Part shown: piece after piece, positions 1-7,744 of the stretch | How the letters are laid out: the number at the start of each line of letters is the position of its first letter | How positions within the stretch are numbered: position 1 is the first letter of the stretch | Origin: Chitinophaga sp. YR627 | GTDB lineage: Bacteria > Bacteroidota > Bacteroidia > Chitinophagales > Chitinophagaceae | DNA: 64,000 bases | Direction: 5' to 3' | NCBI RefSeq assembly: GCF_900114995.1 | Contig: NZ_FOUX01000006.1 | Coordinates: 310,001-374,000 of the forward strand | Made by a program: the position numbers and the translations under genes | Notes under the pieces: model-generated | Told to the model about the DNA's origin: nothing | The model's input: the letters and a program-made list of their open reading frames with translations, nothing else | The model's database searches: none

Positions 1-26
1 TGGAAGTGAGCAATAGCGTTTAAAAG

Positions 27-60
27 AAAAAAGCGTCTCGCCATTGGCGGACGCTTTTTT
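27..60. terminator. Bidirectional intrinsic terminator
   Basis: An 11-bp inverted repeat (AAAAAAGCGTC at 27-37 and GACGCTTTTTT at 50-60) surrounds a GC-rich loop. The A-run and T-run on either side let it work in both directions. It overlaps the stop codon of the leftward gene at 59-880 and would end that transcript. Confidence 0.8.
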
Positions 61-880
61 ATGCTTTAACTCTTTCAAACCGTATATGTGTGCGAAAGAG
101 GAAGGTTTCAAAATGTTGTGGTTCCATCTTCAATATCGGAATGCGGTATTGATGGCCGTCCCGGTAACTGACGACCAGGCAGCCGTCTTCAGTAGTGACA
201 GCACCTGATATCCTGTCCAGGGTGTCCTTTTTACGGGTAGCCCAGTTGGATACAGGTATTTCAACAAGGATGGAAAATGCATCATCTGCAGGTTGAATGG
301 ATATGCAGATGGGCTCTTTCTCCGGACTGATATCATCCATCATATTGAAGTTGATATCGTATTGTGGCGTGTCTTTTACATGTATAGACTGCCATTTACC
401 AGATAGTTGTTCAATGGTAATGTCTGTAACCGTTTCAAAGATATATTCTCCTCTGATCATTCTTTTCAGTTGCCCAAGCACTGCTATAACAGCAGGATCA
501 GCAATATCAGGTAATTGCTGTAATGCCCATCCGGCTTTCTTTTTATCGGTACCGGGCTTGTTTTTCAGAAATATGCCAAACAATTTTTGCCGCCACTCAT
601 TGCGGCTTTTCGGGGTACTTTGCCGGATGGCTTCACCAATCTGCAATAACATCTTTTCCAGCTGGTCCGTAACAGCGGCATCCGCCAGGATCGTGTCCAG
701 TTCTGTATCGTAATAGATGTTCAGGTTCTTCAGCAGATAATCCTCCAGTGGTCTCGCTTCCGGCTGATATTGCGGTAATGCGCATTCCTGCATCAGCAGT
801 AACAATACCAGTTCTCTAAGGCCGGGACTGGTCCAGATAACCTGTGCTTTAAAAGAAATACGGCTATTGTTTTCACTCAT
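59..880 (-). CDS. Hypothetical protein, 273 aa
   Basis: I do not recognise the family. The protein has no signal peptide and no convincing membrane segment; one short hydrophobic stretch (about residues 22-30, ELVLLLLMQ) is too brief to span a membrane. The last 90 residues look like a beta-rich domain. The start codon overlaps the stop of the upstream esterase gene (ATGA overlap at 877-880), so the two are translationally coupled and probably co-transcribed. A terminator sits on the stop codon. Cytoplasmic location is inferred from the lack of targeting signals. Confidence 0.75.
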   Translation of the reverse strand: MSENNSRISFKAQVIWTSPGLRELVLLLLMQECALPQYQPEARPLEDYLLKNLNIYYDTELDTILADAAVTDQLEKMLLQIGEAIRQSTPKSRNEWRQKLFGIFLKNKPGTDKKKAGWALQQLPDIADPAVIAVLGQLKRMIRGEYIFETVTDITIEQLSGKWQSIHVKDTPQYDINFNMMDDISPEKEPICISIQPADDAFSILVEIPVSNWATRKKDTLDRISGAVTTEDGCLVVSYRDGHQYRIPILKMEPQHFETFLFRTHIRFERVKA

Positions 881-1698
881 CGGCTTCGTTTTACGTTTAA
901 GAGCTGTAATGCTTTATATACACTGTTGTGCAGGATCGTGCGGTGCGTCTCTTTGGGCATATACAGGAAATTGGTAAACAATTCTTTTTGCCTTGCATCC
1001 TGTAATACTGTGGCCAGTCTGGTAGCGCCGTCCTGCATTTGTTCTCCTTCATCACCCACAGCAATAAATACATGTGCATGGATATCCTTTCTGGTTGAGA
1101 TAAGAAAGGGCGCCATTGTCAACAGTGAACCTTCATCCCACCACAGACTCGGACTGATGATGACATAATTCATGAACATATCGGGTTGCTTCAGCAGAAT
1201 GGAGCTTGCGAGGAGTCCGCCCAGTGATTGTCCGATCAGGGTAGTGGAGTCATTGACCTTATAATGCTTTTTTACAAAGGGTTGTAGTTCCTGCGAGAGG
1301 AAAGCGATGAAATTGGCAGCCCCGCCCGTAGTAGGATACTGTTTCGTCAGTTCCTTAATGGTACTGGGGTAGGTAAAATCTCTTTTCCTGTCCACATTGG
1401 CAATACCTACAAGGATCGATGGTGGCAGGGTATCGATCATGGTAAGGAATTGTGTAAGTCCGGCGATATGTATGAAATCCTCATCCATGGCGCCATCCAG
1501 GAGATAGATCACCGGATAATGCCTGTTTGCCGCAGGATTATATTCCTTCGGCAGATAAATATTCACCGTTCTGTTTTCATGCAATATCTCCGAGCGGAAA
1601 GTATGCGTTTCACCTATGGATAATGGCGCTGCTTTCTGCGCCTGTAATTGAACAAGCAGGAACAACAGTGGTATCAGCAGAATAGGTATTCGTTTCAT
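877..1698 (-). CDS. Secreted alpha/beta-hydrolase esterase (Fes/EstD-like)
   Basis: The first 20 residues form a signal peptide ending in LQAQ. The body matches the putative esterase family of ferri-enterobactin esterase and esterase D: YLLDG near residue 65, the nucleophile elbow GQSLGG with Ser158, SPSLWW near 182 and a late His in KETHRT. In this family the Ser-Asp-His triad cleaves ester bonds in siderophores, acyl sugars or thiol esters; the substrate here is unknown. The length (273 aa) is normal. It is the first gene of a two-gene leftward unit with the 59-880 gene and acts in the periplasm or at the surface. Confidence 0.85.
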   Translation of the reverse strand: MKRIPILLIPLLFLLVQLQAQKAAPLSIGETHTFRSEILHENRTVNIYLPKEYNPAANRHYPVIYLLDGAMDEDFIHIAGLTQFLTMIDTLPPSILVGIANVDRKRDFTYPSTIKELTKQYPTTGGAANFIAFLSQELQPFVKKHYKVNDSTTLIGQSLGGLLASSILLKQPDMFMNYVIISPSLWWDEGSLLTMAPFLISTRKDIHAHVFIAVGDEGEQMQDGATRLATVLQDARQKELFTNFLYMPKETHRTILHNSVYKALQLLNVKRSR

Positions 1699-1771
1699 TG
1701 GATATTTAAGTATTGCTAATATATAAGGATTTTTCTTTATTTCACGCCCTTACTCTAACTTAATTATACCT

Positions 1772-2016
1772 ATGGACAATATACAGGCGCCTGAAAACAC
1801 GTCTTCCGGCAAATCCTTTCAGCTTTCGGATGCAACTATTGCACGTTTTGGGGCATATGCAGCTACTTAATGGGCATTTTGGGGATGTTGTATTGTTTAC
1901 CATTTCTATATTCGACATCTGTTCCTGATCTTATCGGCGCGGGTTTCCCTTTTGTCGGTGGAGCAGTAATAGCGGGCACAGGTCTGATCGCATTATCTAT
2001 TCTCGCCAGGAAATAG
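1772..2016 (+). pseudogene. Frameshifted small membrane protein gene
   Basis: Two short reading frames join end to end. The first (1772-1870) encodes 32 residues starting MDNIQAPENTSS and ending GAYAAT. The second (1870-2016) starts at an ATG that overlaps the first stop (TAATG) and encodes 48 hydrophobic residues starting MGILGMLYCLPF, with a second membrane-like stretch (VGGAVIAGTGLIALSIL). A soluble Ser-rich head followed by two membrane helices is a common small-protein layout, so a single-base indel near 1865 would explain the split. Translational coupling of two real small proteins, or a programmed frameshift, is the alternative. Confidence 0.5.
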
Positions 2017-2103
2017 TTGGTCATCCGGTTGTAGCGATCTCTCTACTGGCACAATATTAGGACATACAATAGTATACCGTCAGTAATAAGACCGTACAAC
2101 TGG

Positions 2104-3327
2104 ATGAATAAGCTTTCACTGATCATATTGTTTTTAGCCCTGCCTTGTTGGGTGGCGGCCCAGGATAAAGATAAACGCTGGGCCTGGGATTATGAGTCAG
2201 ATGAGGACACCGTGCCTCATAAAGACGTCATTGATATCTTTAAAAGTGTAGTCAGGTACAAGGCAAAGCCCCCAAAACGGGGTAAACGCCGGATCTATTA
2301 CTCTTTGCTGCCTGCTCCATCAAATATACCCGGTGGTGGTATCGCGCTGATCACGTCTACGAATGCGGCTTTTTATATGGGACCAAGACGTACTACGAAC
2401 CTGTCCAACGTGTCCTTTACACCCTCTTTTTCTTTCAAAGGACGCTTTTCCTTTGCATTGAGGTCGAATATCTGGTTCCAGGACAATGCGTACAATATGG
2501 TAGGCGATATCCGTTTTATCATCAATCCCCAATATACCTGGGGAACTGGCGCAGGCGTACCTGAAGAGGAAAAGCAGTTGCTGGGCAACAATTACTTCCG
2601 CGTCTATGAAACCTTCTACCGCAGAGTTACCAAAGAATGGCTGGTGGGTGTGGGTTATCACCTTGACTGGCATTCCAATATCGGGATACGGTCAAATGAC
2701 AGTGTACAGTTATCGAAATTCGTAGGGTATAATTACGGTACCGACGGCGGACAAACAGTCTCCTCCGGTGTTTCGCTGAACCTGTTGAAAGATTCCCGTC
2801 AGAACTCCATCAACCCTCAGTCAGGACATTATTTTAACGCCGTTTTCAGGATCAATCCCAGGTTCCTGGGCAGTAATGACAATTGGAAATCACTCTATGT
2901 TGATTATCGGAAATATCTTAACCTTGGTAATGGGAAACAGCAAAATGTACTCGCTTTCTGGGGATTTTACTGGACATCGCTGAGTACAAAGACGCCATAC
3001 CTCGATCTGCCCAGTATTGGCTGGGACCCGAACTTCCGGAGTGGCAGAGGAATGGACCAGAACCGTTTCCGTGGAAAAGCGCTGATAGATCTTGAAGCGG
3101 AATACAGAAGAGATATTACCCGCGACGGGTTGCTGGGATTCGTATTATTTGCTAACACGAATACAGTGACAGAAGGGGACCGTTACAGGTTTACCGCTTT
3201 CCATCCGGCAGGCGGAGGTGGTCTGCGTCTTAAATTCAACAAGAAATCTAATACTAATATAGCGGTGGACTATGGTATCAGCCGATACGGTACCCGCTTC
3301 AGCATTAACCTGGGTGAGGCATTCTAA
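2104..3327 (+). CDS. Omp85/BamA-like outer membrane barrel protein without POTRA domains
   Basis: A signal peptide (residues 1-19, ending WVAAQ) is followed by a short charged linker and then a beta-barrel region with alternating aromatic strands. The region around residues 270-350 (RKYLNLGNGKQQ, FRGKALIDLEAEYRRDI) resembles the conserved barrel of bacterial surface antigen (PF01103) proteins. At 407 aa there is no room for POTRA repeats, so it is the short BamA/TamA-related form common in Bacteroidota rather than the essential assembly factor. Its role is unknown; a surface channel or lipoprotein-linked barrel is likely. Confidence 0.75.
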   Translation: MNKLSLIILFLALPCWVAAQDKDKRWAWDYESDEDTVPHKDVIDIFKSVVRYKAKPPKRGKRRIYYSLLPAPSNIPGGGIALITSTNAAFYMGPRRTTNLSNVSFTPSFSFKGRFSFALRSNIWFQDNAYNMVGDIRFIINPQYTWGTGAGVPEEEKQLLGNNYFRVYETFYRRVTKEWLVGVGYHLDWHSNIGIRSNDSVQLSKFVGYNYGTDGGQTVSSGVSLNLLKDSRQNSINPQSGHYFNAVFRINPRFLGSNDNWKSLYVDYRKYLNLGNGKQQNVLAFWGFYWTSLSTKTPYLDLPSIGWDPNFRSGRGMDQNRFRGKALIDLEAEYRRDITRDGLLGFVLFANTNTVTEGDRYRFTAFHPAGGGGLRLKFNKKSNTNIAVDYGISRYGTRFSINLGEAF

Positions 3328-3384
3328 TGGACAGAGCAAAGAGAAAAGGTGGTCATTATCGCCGATCTCTTTATATTGCAGCCC

Positions 3385-4128
3385 ATGAAAAATGTCGTTT
3401 TAGCCAGTACCTCCACCTTACATGGAGAAACATACCTGTCTTACCTGCTGCCGGTCATGAAAGAACTGTTTGCCGGCGTTACTGAAGTGATATTTGTGCC
3501 TTATGCCCGTCCGGGCGGCATCTCTCATGATGAGTACACAGAAAAGGCTGCGACTGTGTTTGCAGCTGCCGGTTATAAGTTGCGCGGACTGCATACTTTT
3601 GAAGAACCAGCAGCTGCGATCAGAACAGCACAGGCGTTTTTTACGGGAGGAGGGAACACTTTCCTGCTGGTTAAACAGCTGCATGAGCAGGGACTAATGG
3701 ACCTGTTGGCAGAAGCGGTGGAGAATGGAACGCCCTACCTGGGTACCAGCGCAGGCAGTAATATCGGCGGCGTGAATATGCAAACGACCAATGATATGCC
3801 CATCGTATATCCGCCCAGCTTCCAGACCATGGGACTGATCCCCTTCAATCTGAACCCGCATTATCTTGACCCGATTCCCGGACTGCCGCATATGGGTGAA
3901 ACGAGGGAAACGCGTATCCGCGAATTCCAGGTACAGCAGGACCTGCCGGTAGTCGGACTCAGGGAAGGTAGCTGGATCAGGATAAAAGATACACGTATTA
4001 CACTGGAAGGCGCTTTGTCAGCAAAGATCTTTGAGAAAGACAAAGAAGCTTATGAGGTGGAAGCAGGAACGGAACTGGTCTTCAGTACGACAGTCCCGCC
4101 GTCTTTCTCAGATACGTATTCTCACTGA
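3385..4128 (+). CDS. pepE: Dipeptidase E (peptidase S51, PepE-like)
   Basis: The protein (247 aa from the ATG at 3385) has the S51 signature: GTSAGSN with nucleophile Ser122, Asp137 in TTNDMP and His159 in NPHY. The spacings of 15 and 22 residues match the known Ser120/Asp135/His157 triad of Salmonella/E. coli PepE, an Asp-X dipeptidase. An upstream in-frame start at 3349 would add 12 residues not seen in the family, so 3385 is preferred. It is cytoplasmic. Its 3' end overlaps the convergent reductase gene by 47 bp. Confidence 0.85.
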   Translation: MKNVVLASTSTLHGETYLSYLLPVMKELFAGVTEVIFVPYARPGGISHDEYTEKAATVFAAAGYKLRGLHTFEEPAAAIRTAQAFFTGGGNTFLLVKQLHEQGLMDLLAEAVENGTPYLGTSAGSNIGGVNMQTTNDMPIVYPPSFQTMGLIPFNLNPHYLDPIPGLPHMGETRETRIREFQVQQDLPVVGLREGSWIRIKDTRITLEGALSAKIFEKDKEAYEVEAGTELVFSTTVPPSFSDTYSH

Positions 4129-4720
4129 TCTGCCCTAACATAAAATCCGCCACATCTGCACGTGATATCTTCATTTTAAGCTGCTTTTCCGTAGCCGGAA
4201 ATCCTTTTTTATAACTGTGTGTTAATGCGCCATCTGTAAGATTTGCAGGTCTGGCGATCACCCAGTCCAGTTGACTCTGTTTAATATACGCTTCCTGTAA
4301 CGCATGGTCCGCAAAGCCTTTCTTCAGGATGAAGGGAACAATGATATACTTAAATATAAAGGGCGTCTGGTCAAGTGTTTTTTTACTGTCGCCATAACCC
4401 AGGGATGTCTGACATACCAGGCGTTTGACACCTGTTGCTTTCATGGCCTGTATGATGTTTTTGGTACCGGTAGACCGGATGGTACCAATCTTGCTGGCAG
4501 GAGAGCCGATCGCGCATAATACGGCTTCCTGTCCCTGCATCGCAGGTATAATAGAGGCTGGATCCATCACATCTCCTTTTACAATGTTCAGATTGGAATG
4601 TATGATACCGAGGCGGGAAGGATCGCGTACAAAAGCGGTTACGATGTGTCCCTTTTCAAGGGCTTGTTCTGTCAGTTGTTTACCGGTACCGCCGGTGGCG
4701 CCAAAGATGATCAGTTTCAT
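4082..4720 (-). CDS. NAD(P)H-binding NmrA-like reductase
   Basis: An atypical SDR of 212 aa with the glycine-rich motif GATGGTGKQL at residues 7-16, followed by the pattern of NAD(P)-binding (PF13460) proteins: a lysine-glycine-aspartate step (VKGDVMD), a central AIGS stretch and a late ARPANLTDG. These act as NADPH-dependent flavin or quinone reductases or as redox sensors; the substrate is not predictable. The tail overlaps pepE on the opposite strand. The AraC gene at 4790-5605 lies just upstream in the same direction with 69 bp between, so the regulator may control it. Confidence 0.8.
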   Translation of the reverse strand: MKLIIFGATGGTGKQLTEQALEKGHIVTAFVRDPSRLGIIHSNLNIVKGDVMDPASIIPAMQGQEAVLCAIGSPASKIGTIRSTGTKNIIQAMKATGVKRLVCQTSLGYGDSKKTLDQTPFIFKYIIVPFILKKGFADHALQEAYIKQSQLDWVIARPANLTDGALTHSYKKGFPATEKQLKMKISRADVADFMLGQISENTYLRKTAGLSY

Positions 4721-4789
4721 GATAGGTTGTTTTATATCACAAAGCTATTGCGGCGTGACAGCGGAAAATAGAACAAAACCGGCAGCGGA

Positions 4790-5605
4790 TTATTTCGTCA
4801 GAATAGAGAGGTTTTCGATCAGTTCTTCTGATTTTTTCATGAACTGAAAAGGAGAGGCACCTGCGAATTCTTTGAAGGCGCGGATGAAATGAGACTGATC
4901 GGCATATTCATTTTCAAAAGCGATATCAGAGAGCTTGTTATAATCGCTTTGGCGGAGTAACTGCATAGATGCCTGAAACTGCGCAATACGCGCAAAGAGT
5001 TTAGGGGTGATACCCACATGTTGTTTGAACTTACGTTCAAAACTTCTTTCTGATAACTGTAATTCTTCCCTCAGCGCCTTTACGGAGATGTTACCATTGG
5101 TCTGTCTGATACGGTCCAGTGCATGGTGCATGGCCTTGTCTGACAGCCGGTTATGTTTTGTCAGCTGTGCCAGCAGAAAAGAGCAGAGAATATCTATCCT
5201 GGCTTCCGGGGAAGTGATATCGGTCAGTTGTGCAGACAATTGAAAACCACGGGAAGCCGCGATGCCATCCAGGTCAAGACAGGTATCCGTCAGTTCATCC
5301 GCATTCAGTCCGAAAATTGACTTTAAGGCGTGCGGATAGAAGAATATACCAATGGTATCAAAGCGGCCACTTATCCGTAGGGCGGCATGCCGGGTGGCTT
5401 GTCCGTAGAGAATGGTACCGGGTAATTGTTTGTCGTTCTGGAACAATACGCCCTGGTCCTGATGCTGGAAAATGAGACCCGGGCAACCATCAGCAATTGT
5501 CCTGAAGGTGGCAGCAGCAACATCCGTATTATTACTTTCCAGTACCCAGAAGAACCGTATGTAGTCCCTGAGATATTCCGGAGGAGGTATTTGTCTGAAT
5601 TGCAT
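4790..5605 (-). CDS. AraC family transcriptional regulator (DUF6597 type)
   Basis: The C-terminal ~100 residues carry the two helix-turn-helix motifs of AraC/XylS proteins (ALREELQLSERSFERKFKQ, then LSDIAFENEYADQSHFIRAF). The N-terminal half, with PPPEYLRDYIRFFWVLES and a YGQATRHAAL-like stretch, matches the sensing domain common in Bacteroidota AraC proteins (DUF6597). Its ligand is unknown. It reads leftward into the NmrA-like reductase, which is its most likely target. Confidence 0.85.
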   Translation of the reverse strand: MQFRQIPPPEYLRDYIRFFWVLESNNTDVAAATFRTIADGCPGLIFQHQDQGVLFQNDKQLPGTILYGQATRHAALRISGRFDTIGIFFYPHALKSIFGLNADELTDTCLDLDGIAASRGFQLSAQLTDITSPEARIDILCSFLLAQLTKHNRLSDKAMHHALDRIRQTNGNISVKALREELQLSERSFERKFKQHVGITPKLFARIAQFQASMQLLRQSDYNKLSDIAFENEYADQSHFIRAFKEFAGASPFQFMKKSEELIENLSILTK

Positions 5606-5723
5606 ACCCGGGAGCGTTTTCCTGTTAAAGGTACCGGCTATTTCCAGAACGGCAAGGGATAATATAGGGTGAAGTTATCATGCAGGAAGTTTCGTCACTC
5701 AGGAATGTTTTATAAATTGGCGT

Positions 5724-6095
5724 ATGGAATTACCACAGATAAGCGCATTACTGACAAAATACCTGGAAGCAGGACCGCTGCCTGACGCCGAAGGAGAACA
5801 GCTCCTGGTGGCCATGGATGAACTGATCGAAAAGAATGAACTGACCCTGCTGACCGGCACTCGTTTCACGAAGGATGGGCTGGCAAAAGCGCTGACAGAC
5901 GACGAAGTGGAGAATTGCTACTGGGAGATCTATATGTATTACGGACAGCACGAGGAGGATGACCATCACCATCACCATGATGATGAAGACGGGGAGGAAC
6001 ACAGGTCCCATATGGCCAGCTGGTGGTGGGTATATTTCCTGCTGGCAGCTATCGGTTTTTTCGTGATCTGGAAACTGACGCAGGGGCATTCATGA
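5724..6095 (+). CDS. Small tail-anchored protein with His/acidic cluster
   Basis: I do not recognise the family. The 123-aa protein has a soluble helical head (1-75), a very acidic, His-rich stretch (about residues 76-96, including five consecutive His) and a single membrane helix (about 99-117) close to the C-terminus, so it is probably tail-anchored with the head in the cytoplasm. The His/Asp/Glu cluster could bind a divalent metal, which is speculation. It stands alone between the AraC gene (divergent) and hen1. Confidence 0.7.
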   Translation: MELPQISALLTKYLEAGPLPDAEGEQLLVAMDELIEKNELTLLTGTRFTKDGLAKALTDDEVENCYWEIYMYYGQHEEDDHHHHHDDEDGEEHRSHMASWWWVYFLLAAIGFFVIWKLTQGHS

Positions 6096-6229
6096 TAGGC
6101 CCCTATTATTATGCCTATTGAATATCAATTGTTTGTTGTTTTTCAAAAGATTTTTTAAAGATTGTTCCCAACTGCGCAAAAAGACTTCGCACATGGTGCG
6201 CATCTTTACATTATCAATTTCAAGTAAAG

Positions 6230-7627
6230 ATGTTACTGACAATTACAACCAGACATATGCCCGCCACAGATCTTGGTTATCTGTTGCACAAGCACCCTGC
6301 AAAAATCCAGGACATAGAACTGTCTAAAGGAAAAGCACATATATTTTATCCTGTCGCCACTGAACAGGAATGTACCTGCGCCATGGTACTGGACATTGAT
6401 CCGGTAGGACTGGTACGTACCGGTGACGGTCCTTCAGGTAATCAGTTCGCACTCGAACAGTATGTAAATGACAGGCCCTATGTGGCTTCGTCCCTTATGA
6501 GCAATGCCATTTCCAAAGCATTTGCGTCTGCATTAAATGGTAAGTGTAAGGATAAACCGGAACTGGTAGAGCTGCCGATGCCATTTGAAGTGAAGCTGTC
6601 TGTATTGCCGGTTAACGGTGGTGAGCAGATGATCCATCGGATGTTTGCACCGCTGGGTTATACGATAACCGCCACACAGTATACGCTGGATGACAAATTC
6701 CCCGAATGGGGGAATAGCCGTTATTTTACAGTTGTACTGAAACATACGGTTACCCTGCAGGCACTGCTGACGCACCTGTATATACTGATCCCTGTCCTGG
6801 ATAATGATAAACACTACTGGGTAAACAAGGAAGAAGTAGAGAAGCTGCTGGTAAAAGGAAAAGGCTGGCTGGATAAACATCCGGAACGTGAACTGATCTC
6901 CAGGCGTTATCTGCGTCATCAGAAAAGTCTGATGAACGACGCTATGGCAATGTTGATGAAAGACGATATTCCGGAAGAACTGGTAGAAGCGGAGTTAATA
7001 CCGGAACCGGAAATTCCTACGCCTAAACTGCATGATTCCAGATTACAACAGGTATGTGACGAATTGCTCAGCACACCCATAAAGTCTGTACTTGACCTGG
7101 GTTGCGGAGAAGGTAAGTTACTGAAGCTATTGATGGCGTATCCGCAGCTGACGCATATCACCGGAATGGATGTTTCTTCCCGTATGCTGGAAGTGGCATA
7201 CCGCAGACTAAAATACTATCAGTTGCCGGACAATCAGCGTAAGCGTCTCAGACTGATACTGGGCTCCCTGGTATACCGGGACCGCAGGACGGAAGGTTTT
7301 GATGCAGCCGCATTGGTGGAAGTGATCGAGCACCTGGACAAAGAGCGACTCAAAGCACTGGGAAAGACAGTCTTTGAATATGCTAAACCAGGTAAAGTGG
7401 TAGTGACGACGCCTAATAAGGAATGGAATATCACTTTTACGGAAGATGACAGTGCCATGCGGCACAGCGATCACCGCTTCGAATGGACACGTGCGGAATT
7501 CAGCACCTGGTGTGAGAAAATAAGCACCACCTATGGTTATACCTATGTTATCAAAGCGATTGGTGAAGAAGCGGAAAAGGTAGGTGCGCCTACGCAGATG
7601 GCCGTCTTTACAGTAATTAAGAATTAG
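6230..7627 (+). CDS. hen1: 3'-terminal RNA ribose 2'-O-methyltransferase Hen1
   Basis: A 465-aa bacterial Hen1. The N-terminal half (to about residue 245) is the Hen1-specific domain that works with Pnkp. The C-terminal half is an AdoMet methyltransferase with VLDLGCGEGK for AdoMet and the metal-binding set EVIEH and RHSDHRFEW typical of Hen1. In the Pnkp/Hen1 pathway it methylates the 2'-OH of the 3' end of a cleaved RNA before ligation, protecting the repaired site from renewed cutting. Pnkp follows 117 bp downstream. The last codons (VIKN, stop) come from an AT-rich intergenic repeat. A 5-bp inverted repeat, CGCAC-ATG-GTGCG, lies 30 bp upstream (6188-6200). Confidence 0.95.
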   Translation: MLLTITTRHMPATDLGYLLHKHPAKIQDIELSKGKAHIFYPVATEQECTCAMVLDIDPVGLVRTGDGPSGNQFALEQYVNDRPYVASSLMSNAISKAFASALNGKCKDKPELVELPMPFEVKLSVLPVNGGEQMIHRMFAPLGYTITATQYTLDDKFPEWGNSRYFTVVLKHTVTLQALLTHLYILIPVLDNDKHYWVNKEEVEKLLVKGKGWLDKHPERELISRRYLRHQKSLMNDAMAMLMKDDIPEELVEAELIPEPEIPTPKLHDSRLQQVCDELLSTPIKSVLDLGCGEGKLLKLLMAYPQLTHITGMDVSSRMLEVAYRRLKYYQLPDNQRKRLRLILGSLVYRDRRTEGFDAAALVEVIEHLDKERLKALGKTVFEYAKPGKVVVTTPNKEWNITFTEDDSAMRHSDHRFEWTRAEFSTWCEKISTTYGYTYVIKAIGEEAEKVGAPTQMAVFTVIKN

Positions 7628-7740
7628 GAATTAACAATTAAGAATTGCTCCGTCTATAAGGCGTTTATTCCTTACTCAATTCTTAATTGCTAACTGCTGC
7701 AATCTAATTCTTAATCACTAATTTTTAATTCTTAATTCTC
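7614..7740. repeat. AT-rich interspersed repeat array between hen1 and pnkp
   Basis: The whole hen1-pnkp gap is made of variants of AATTAGGAATTAAGAATT in both orientations. A perfect 13-bp inverted repeat (CAATTAAGAATTG at 7635-7647, CAATTCTTAATTG at 7677-7689) flanks CTCCGTCTATAAGGCG-rich sequence. The left end supplies the stop codon of hen1. Related sequence recurs at 10.4, 20.97, 23.67, 30.65, 37.8/37.96 and 50.05 kb. Confidence 0.85.
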
Positions 7741-7744
7741 TTTA

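Noticed and set aside
2320..2673. Long antisense frames inside the BamA-like, Pnkp and SusC genes
   Set aside because: They are shadows of strongly supported genes on the other strand and have no family features.
5968..5984. Artificial His tag
   Set aside because: The His run is embedded in a longer Asp/Glu/His stretch of a natural-looking gene with mixed codons, and nothing else suggests vector sequence.
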